Origin: Nemertoderma westbladi
Taxonomy: Eukaryota; Xenacoelomorpha; Nemertodermatida; Nemertodermatidae
Direction of reading: 5' to 3'
Assembly: GCA_032718475.1 (NCBI GenBank)
Contig: JAUCBJ010009136.1
Coordinates: forward strand, 1-64,000
DNA: 64,000 bases
Shown here: positions 54,747 to 64,000 of the stretch, one piece after another
Layout: each line of letters begins with the position of its first letter
How positions within the stretch are numbered: the first letter of the stretch is position 1
The notes under the pieces: generated by a model
What the model was told of the DNA's origin: nothing
What the model saw: the letters and a program-made list of their open reading frames with translations, nothing else
Database searches by the model: none
Made by a program: the position numbers and the translations under genes

Positions 54747-57700
54747 GTTAGTGATATATCTGAAACTACTAAACATATAATTAGGTTAGTGATATATCTG
54801 AAACTACTAAACACGTATATAATTAGGTTAGTGATATATCTGAAACTACTAAACACGTATATAATTAGGTTAGTGATATATCTGAAACTACTAAACACGT
54901 ATATAATTAGGTTAGTGATATATCTGAAACTACTAAACACGTATATAATTAGGTTAGTGATATATCTGAAACTACTAAACACGTATATAATTAGGTTAGT
55001 GATATATCTGAAACTACTAAACACGTATATAATTAGGTTAGTGATATATCTGAAACTACTAAACACATAATTAGGTTAGTGATATATCTGAAACTACTAA
55101 ACACGTATATAATTAGGTTAGTGATATATCTGAAACTACTAAACACGTATATAATTAGGTTAGTGATATATCTGAAACTACTAAACACGTATATAATTAG
55201 GTTAGTGATATATCTGAAACTACTAAACACATAATTAGGTTAGTGATATATCTGAAACTACTAAACACGATAAATTAGGTTAGTGATATATCTGAAACTA
55301 CTAAACACGTATATAATTAGGTTAGTGATATATCTGAAACTACTAAACACATAATTAGGTTAGTGATATATCTGAAACTACTAAACACGTATATAATTAG
55401 GTTAGTGATATATCTGAAACTACTAAACACGATAATTAGGTTAGTGATATATCTGAAACTACTAAACACATAATTAGGTTAGTGATATATCTGAAACTAC
55501 TAAACACGTATATAATTAGGTTAGTGATATATCTGAAACTACTAAACACGTATATAATTAGGTTAGTGATATATCTGAAACTACTAAACACGTATATAAT
55601 TAGGTTAGTGATATATCTGAAACTACTAAACACGTATATAATTAGGTTAGTGATATATCTGAAACTACTAAACACATAATTAGGTTAGTGATATATCTGA
55701 AACTACTAAACACATAATTAGGTTAGTGATATATCTGAAACTACTAAACACGTATATAATTAGGTTAGTGATATATCTGAAACTACTAAACACGTATATA
55801 ATTAGGTTAGTGATATATCTGAAACTACTAAACACGTATATAATTAGGTTAGTGATATATCTGAAACTACTAAACACGTATATAATTAGGTTAGTGATAT
55901 ATCTGAAACTACTAAACACGTATATAATTAGGTTAGTGATATATCTGAAACTACTAAAGATATAATTAGGTTAGTGATATAACTGAAACTACTAAACATA
56001 TAATTAGGTTAGTGATATATCTGAAACTACTAAACACATAATTAGGTTAGTGATATATCTGAAACTACTAAACACGTATATAATTAGGTTAGTGATATAA
56101 CTGAAACTACTAAACATATAATTAGGTTAGTGATATATCTGAAACTACTAAACACATAATTAGGTTAGTGATATATCTGAAACTACTAAACACGTATATA
56201 ATTAGGTTAGTGATATAACTGAAACTACTAAACATATAATTAGGTTAGTGATATATCTGAAACTACTAAACACTATAATTAGGTTAGTGATATATCTGAA
56301 ACTACTAAACACGTATATAATTAGGTTAGTGATATATCTGAAACTACTAAACACGTATATAATTAGGTTAGTGATATATCTGAAACTACTAAACACGTAT
56401 ATAATTAGGTTAGTGATATATCTGAAACTACTAAACATATAATTAGGTTAGTGATATATCTGAAACTACTAAACACGTATATAATTAGGTTAGTGATATA
56501 TCTGAAACTACTAAACACGTATATAATTAGGTTAGTGATATATCTGAAACTACTAAACACGTATATAATTAGGTTAGTGATATATCTGAAACTACTAAAC
56601 ACGTATATAATTAGGTTAGTGATATATCTGAAACTACTAAACACATAATTAGGTTAGTGATATATCTGAAACTACTAAACACGTATATAATTAGGTTAGT
56701 GATATAACTGAAACTACTAAACATATAATTAGGTTAGTGATATATCTGAAACTACTAAACACATATATAATTAGGTTAGTGATATATCTGAAACTACTAA
56801 ACACGTATATAATTAGGTTAGTGATATATCTGAAGCTACTAAACACGTATATAATTAGGTTAGTGATATATCTGAAACTACTAAACACGTATATAATTAG
56901 GTTAGTGATATATCTGAAACTACTAAACACGTATATAATTAGGTTAGTGATATATCTGAAGCTACTAAACACGTATATAATTAGGTTAGTGATATATCTG
57001 AAACTACTAAACACGTATATAATTAGGTTAGTGATATATCTGAAACTACTAAACACGTATATAATTAGGTTAGTGATATATCTGAAACTACTAAACACGT
57101 ATATAATTAGGTTAGTGATATAACTGAAACTACGAAACACATAATTAGGTTAGTGATATATCTGAAACTACTAAACACGTATATAATTAGGTTAGTGATA
57201 TATCTGAAACTACTAAACACGTATATAATTAGGTTAGTGATATATCTGAAACTACTAAACACTATAATTAGGTTAGTGATATAACTGAAACTACGAAACA
57301 CATAATTAGGTTAGTGATATAACTGAAACTACTAAACACGTATATAATTAGGTTAGTGATATATCTGAAACTACTAAACACGTATATAATTAGGTTAGTG
57401 ATATATCTGAAACTACTAAACACATAATTAGGTTAGTGATATATCTGAAACTACTAAACACGTATATAATTAGGTTAGTGATATATCTGAAACTACTAAA
57501 CACGTATATAATTAGGTTAGTGATATATCTGAAACTACTAAACACTATAATTAGGTTAGTGATATATCTGAAACTACTAAACACGTATATAATTAGGTTA
57601 GTGATATATCTGAAACTACTAAACACGTATATAATTAGGTTAGTGATATATCTGAAACTACTAAACACATAATTAGGTTAGTGATATATCTGAAACTACT

Positions 57701-60700
57701 AAACACATAATTAGGTTAGTGATATATCTGAAACTACTAAACACGTATATAATTAGGTTAGTGATATATCTGAAACTACTAAACACATAATTAGGTTAGT
57801 GATATATCTGAAACTACTAAACACATAATTAGGTTAGTGATATATCTGAAACTACTAAACACATAATTAGGTTAGTGATATATCTGAAACTACTAAACAC
57901 GTATATAATTAGGTTAGTGATATATCTGAAACTACTAAACACGTATATAATTAGGTTAGTGATATATCTGAAACTACTAAACACTATAATTAGGTTAGTG
58001 ATATATCTGAAACTACTAAACACGTATATAATTAGGTTAGTGATATATCTGAAACTACTAAACACGTATATAATTAGGTTAGTGATATATCTGAAACTAC
58101 TAAACACTATAATTAGGTTAGTGATATATCTGAAACTACTAAACACGTATATAATTAGGTTAGTGATATATCTGAAACTACTAAACACGTATATAATTAG
58201 GTTAGTGATATATCTGAAACTACTAAACACGTATAAATTAGGTTAGTGATATATCTGAAACTACTAAACACATAATTAGGTTAGTGATATATCTGAAACT
58301 ACTAAACACGTATATAATTAGGTTAGTGATATATCTGAAACTACTAAACACGTATATAATTAGGTTAGTGATATATCTGAAACTACTAAACACGATAATT
58401 AGGTTAGTGATATATCTGAAACTACTAAACACATAATTAGGTTAGTGATATATCTGAAACTACTAAACACGTATATAATTAGGTTAGTGATATATCTGAA
58501 ACTACTAAACACATAATTAGGTTAGTGATATATCTGAAACTACTAAACACATAATTAGGTTAGTGATATATCTGAAACTACTAAACACATAATTAGGTTA
58601 GTGATATATCTGAAACTACTAAACACGTATATAATTAGGTTAGTGATATATCTGAAACTACTAAACACGATAATTAGGTTAGTGATATATCTGAAACTAC
58701 TAAACACGATAATTAGGTTAGTGATATATCTGAAACTACTAAACACGTATATAATTAGGTTAGTGATATATCTGAAACTACTAAACACGTATATAATTAG
58801 GTTAGTGATATATCTGAAACTACTAAACACATAATTAGGTTAGTGATATATCTGAAACTACTAAACACATAATTAGGTTAGTGATATATCTGAAACTACT
58901 AAACACGTATATAATTAGGTTAGTGATATATCTGAAACTACTAAACACGTATATAATTAGGTTAGTGATATATCTGAAACTACTAAACACGATAATTAGG
59001 TTAGTGATATATCTGAAACTACTAAACACATAATTAGGTTAGTGATATATCTGAAACTACTAAACACGTATATAATTAGGTTAGTGATATATCTGAAACT
59101 ACTAAACACATAATTAGGTTAGTGATATATCTGAAACTACTAAACACATAATTAGGTTAGTGATATATCTGAAACTACTAAACACATAATTAGGTTAGTG
59201 ATATATCTGAAACTACTAAACACGTATATAATTAGGTTAGTGATATATCTGAAACTACTAAACACATAATTAGGTTAGTGATATATCTGAAACTACTAAA
59301 CACATAATTAGGTTAGTGATATATCTGAAACTACTAAACACGTATATAATTAGGTTAGTGATATATCTGAAACTACTAAACACATAATTAGGTTAGTGAT
59401 ATATCTGAAACTACTAAACACATAATTAGGTTAGTGATATATCTGAAACTACTAAACACGTATATAATTAGGTTAGTGATATATCTGAAACTACTAAACA
59501 CATAATTAGGTTAGTGATATATCTGAAACTACTAAACACGTATATAATTAGGTTAGTGATATATCTGAAACTACTAAACACGTATATAATTAGGTTAGTG
59601 ATATATCTGAAACTACTAAACACGTATATAATTAGGTTAGTGATATATCTGAAACTACTAAACACGTATATAATTAGGTTAGTGATATATCTGAAACTAC
59701 TAAACACATAATTAGGTTAGTGATATATCTGAAACTACTAAACACGTATATAATTAGGTTAGTGATATATCTGAAACTACTAAACACGTATATAATTAGG
59801 TTAGTGATATATCTGAAACTACTAAACACATAATTAGGTTAGTGATATATCTGAAACTACTAAACACATAATTAGGTTAGTGATATATCTGAAACTACTA
59901 AACACGTATATAATTAGGTTAGTGATATATCTGAAACTACTAAACACGTATATAATTAGGTTAGTGATATATCTGAAACTACTAAACACGTATATAATTA
60001 GGTTAGTGATATATCTGAAACTACTAAACACTATAATTAGGTTAGTGATATATCTGAAACTACTAAACGATATAATTAGGTTAGTGATATATCTGAAACT
60101 ACTAAACACGTATATAATTAGGTTAGTGATATATCTGAAACTACTAAACACGTATATAATTAGGTTAGTGATATATCTGAAACTACTAAACACGTATATA
60201 ATTAGGTTAGTGATATATCTGAAACTACTAAACACGATATAATTAGGTTAGTGATATATCTGAAACTACTAAACACGTATATAATTAGGTTAGTGATATA
60301 TCTGAAACTACTAAACACGTATATAATTAGGTTAGTGATATATCTGAAACTACTAAACACGTATATAATTAGGTTAGTGATATATCTGAAACTACTAAAC
60401 ACGTATATAATTAGGTTAGTGATATATCTGAAACTACTAAACACGTATATAATTAGGTTAGTGATATATCTGAAACTACTAAACACGTATATAATTAGGT
60501 TAGTGATATATCTGAAACTACTAAACACGTATATAATTAGGTTAGTGATATATCTGAAACTACTAAACACATAATTAGGTTAGTGATATATCTGAAACTA
60601 CTAAACACGTATAATTAGGTTAGTGATATATCTGAAACTACTAAACACGTATATAATTAGGTTAGTGATATATCTGAAACTACTAAACACGTATAATTAG

Positions 60701-63700
60701 GTTAGTGATATATCTGAAACTACTAAACACGTATATAATTAGGTTAGTGATATATCTGAAACTACTAAACACTATAATTAGGTTAGTGATATATCTGAAA
60801 CTACTAAACACGTATATAATTAGGTTAGTGATATATCTGAAACTACTAAACACGTATATAATTAGGTTAGTGATATATCTGAAACTACTAAACACGATAA
60901 TTAGGTTAGTGATATATCTGAAACTACTAAACACGTATATAATTAGGTTAGTGATATATCTGAAACTACTAAACACGTATATAATTAGGTTAGTGATATA
61001 TCTGAAACTACTAAACACGTATATAATTAGGTTAGTGATATATCTGAAACTACTAAACACGTATATAATTAGGTTAGTGATATATCTGAAACTACTAAAC
61101 ACGTATATAATTAGGTTAGTGATATATCTGAAACTACTAAACACGTATATAATTAGGTTAGTGATATATCTGAAACTACTAAACACGTATATAATTAGGT
61201 TAGTGATATATCTGAAACTACTAAACACGTATATAATTAGGTTAGTGATATATCTGAAACTACTAAACACGTATATAATTAGGTTAGTGATATATCTGAA
61301 ACTACTAAACACGTATATAATTAGGTTAGTGATATATCTGAAACTACTAAACACGTATATAATTAGGTTAGTGATATATCTGAAACTACTAAACACATAA
61401 TTAGGTTAGTGATATATCTGAAACTACTAAACACGTATATAATTAGGTTAGTGATATATCTGAAACTACTAAACACGTATATAATTAGGTTAGTGATATA
61501 TCTGAAACTACTAAACACGTATATAATTAGGTTAGTGATATATCTGAAACTACTAAACACGTATATAATTAGGTTAGTGATATATCTGAAACTACTAAAC
61601 ACGTATATAATTAGGTTAGTGATATATCTGAAACTACTAAACACGTATATAATTAGGTTAGTGATATATCTGAAACTACTAAACACGTATAAATTAGGTT
61701 AGTGATATATCTGAAACTACTAAACACATAATTAGGTTAGTGATATATCTGAAACTACTAAACACGTATATAATTAGGTTAGTGATATATCTGAAACTAC
61801 TAAACACGTATATAATTAGGTTAGTGATATATCTGAAACTACTAAACACGTATATAATTAGGTTAGTGATATATCTGAAACTACTAAACACGTATATAAT
61901 TAGGTTAGTGATATATCTGAAACTACTAAACACGTATATAATTAGGTTAGTGATATATCTGAAACTACTAAACACGTATATAATTAGGTTAGTGATATAT
62001 CTGAAACTACTAAACACGTATATAATTAGGTTAGTGATATATCTGAAACTACTAAACACGTATAATTAGGTTAGTGATATATCTGAAACTACTAAACACG
62101 TATATAATTAGGTTAGTGATATATCTGAAACTACTAAACACGTATATAATTAGGTTAGTGATATATCTGAAACTACTAAACACGTATATAATTAGGTTAG
62201 TGATATATCTGAAACTACTAAACACGTATATAATTAGGTTAGTGATATATCTGAAACTACTAAACACGTATATAATTAGGTTAGTGATATATCTGAAACT
62301 ACTAAACACGTATATAATTAGGTTAGTGATATATCTGAAACTACTAAACACGTATATAATTAGGTTAGTGATATATCTGAAACTACTAAACACGATAATT
62401 AGGTTAGTGATATATCTGAAACTACTAAACACGTATATAATTAGGTTAGTGATATATCTGAAACTACTAAACACGTATATAATTAGGTTAGTGATATATC
62501 TGAAACTACTAAACACGTATATAATTAGGTTAGTGATATATCTGAAACTACTAAACACGTATATAATTAGGTTAGTGATATATCTGAAACTACTAAACAC
62601 GTATATAATTAGGTTAGTGATATATCTGAAACTACTAAACACGTATATAATTAGGTTAGTGATATATCTGAAACTACTAAACACGTATATAATTAGGTTA
62701 GTGATATATCTGAAACTACTAAACACGTATATAATTAGGTTAGTGATATATCTGAAACTACTAAACACGTATATAATTAGGTTAGTGATATATCTGAAAC
62801 TACTAAACACGTATATAATTAGGTTAGTGATATATCTGAAACTACTAAACACGTATATAATTAGGTTAGTGATATATCTGAAACTACTAAACACGTATAT
62901 AATTAGGTTAGTGATATATCTGAAACTACTAAACACGTATATAATTAGGTTAGTGATATATCTGAAACTACTAAACACGATAATTAGGTTAGTGATATAT
63001 CTGAAACTACTAAACACGTATATAATTAGGTTAGTGATATATCTGAAACTACTAAACACGTATATAATTAGGTTAGTGATATATCTGAAACTACTAAACA
63101 CGTATAATTAGGTTAGTGATATATCTGAAACTACTAAACACGTATATAATTAGGTTAGTGATATATCTGAAACTACTAAACACGTATATAATTAGGTTAG
63201 TGATATATCTGAAACTACTAAACACGTATATAATTAGGTTAGTGATATATCTGAAACTACTAAACACGTATATAATTAGGTTAGTGATATATCTGAAACT
63301 ACTAAACACATAATTAGGTTAGTGATATATCTGAAACTACTAAACACGTATATAATTAGGTTAGTGATATATCTGAAACTACTAAACACGTATATAATTA
63401 GGTTAGTGATATATCTGAAACTACTAAACACGTATATAATTAGGTTAGTGATATATCTGAAACTACTAAACACGATATAATTAGGTTAGTGATATATCTG
63501 AAACTACTAAACACGATATAATTAGGTTAGTGATATATCTGAAACTACTAAACACGTATATAATTAGGTTAGTGATATATCTGAAACTACTAAACACGAT
63601 AATTAGGTTAGTGATATATCTGAAACTACTAAACACGTATAATTAGGTTAGTGATATATCTGAAACTACTAAACACGTATATAATTAGGTTAGTGATATA

Positions 63701-64000
63701 TCTGAAACTACTAAACACGATAATTAGGTTAGTGATATATCTGAAACTACTAAACACGTATAATTAGGTTAGTGATATATCTGAAACTACTAAACACGTA
63801 TATAATTAGGTTAGTGATATATCTGAAACTACTAAACACATAATTAGGTTAGTGATATATCTGAAACTACTAAACACGTATATAATTAGGTTAGTGATAT
63901 ATCTGAAACTACTAAACACGTATATAATTAGGTTAGTGATATATCTGAAACTACTAAACACGTATATAATTAGGTTAGTGATATATCTGAAACTACTAAA
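54747..64000. repeat. Tandem array of 38-42-bp units derived from the myosin exon end and its splice donor
   Basis: Runs from the exon border to the window edge (9.25 kb, about 225-230 units by length). The 38-bp form is ATAATTAGGTTAGTGATATA plus TCTGAAACTACTAAACAC; the commonest form adds GTAT (42 bp), with minor 39-40-bp forms (GATAATT, TATAATT). The GAAACTACTAAACAC...ATAATTAG portion copies the last bases of the exon (one C/T-type change in the threonine codon), followed by the same GTTAGT donor. Units are mixed up to about 60.7 kb and almost purely 42 bp after that. A three-unit 118-bp higher-order repeat is visible at 55,981, 56,099 and 56,217. Open frames on both strands exist only because 42 is a multiple of three. 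Confidence 0.96.

Noticed and set aside
54743-63473. Long ORFs on both strands of the myosin-intron array (up to 349 residues)
   Set aside because: 42-bp units keep all frames in register, so stops are absent by arithmetic. Both strands give 14-residue periodic peptides (IYLKLLNTYIIRLV and its antisense), and 38-40-bp units break them.

Overview
The window reads as repeat-dominated nuclear DNA from an animal, probably an invertebrate that I cannot name. The evidence is a spliced myosin motor exon with proper AG/GT borders, several non-LTR (LINE) retrotransposons with an apurinic-type endonuclease plus reverse transcriptase, and BEL/Pao LTR-retrotransposon pieces. There are no bacterial operons, ribosome-binding sites or compact gene order. 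The only host gene visible is one myosin exon near 54.7 kb.

Region 1 (1-40,902) is a 32-bp satellite broken by two LINEs. The basic unit (core CATATTTGCGTGACATAC) has a few recurrent variants: CCACC/CCCTC/CCCCC junctions, a TGTGTGACTT form, and a 38-bp form with an extra GGAACG. These build higher-order repeats of about 1.2, 2.2, 7.4 and 9.8 kb that can be tracked by rare shared mutations. LINE A (1369-5332, minus) has an intact ORF1 and an ORF2 separated only by one in-frame UGA, and is flanked by a 16-bp direct repeat of satellite sequence. LINE B (7881-11945, plus) ends in 30 A residues and is disabled near the ORF2 3' end by a stop codon and a frameshift.

Region 2 (about 40.9-54.4 kb) is AT-rich DNA full of nested elements. 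A BEL/Pao element on the minus strand is reduced to a gag piece (47,801-48,073) and an integrase/C-terminal piece (42,339-43,090). Its middle is replaced by a 5'-truncated RTE/BovB-like LINE on the plus strand. That LINE is in turn split by a nearly full-length copy of the same family on the minus strand (43,212-46,970), with a 12-bp target duplication. Just beyond lies a plus-strand hammerhead ribozyme (48,134-48,201) with a complete catalytic core, set between Pol III type A- and B-box matches and followed by a T6 run. A second nest follows: a CR1-like LINE C-terminus on the plus strand (49,076-49,256 and 51,251-51,838) split by another 5'-truncated LINE on the minus strand (49,257-51,250). 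After that come LINE 3' ends, a dispersed 41-bp repeat and a diverged tandem repeat of about 150 bp carrying RFX X-box-like palindromes.

Region 3 (54,641-64,000) holds the myosin P-loop exon (54,641-54,746), then a tandem array of about 38-42-bp units that starts at its splice donor and runs off the window. Each unit repeats the last bases of the exon plus the GT donor, so the intron appears to carry over 200 iterated copies of its own exon end and 5' splice site. The two most notable items are this array and the hammerhead inside a tRNA-like Pol III unit. All statements come from reading the sequence; no database search was made.
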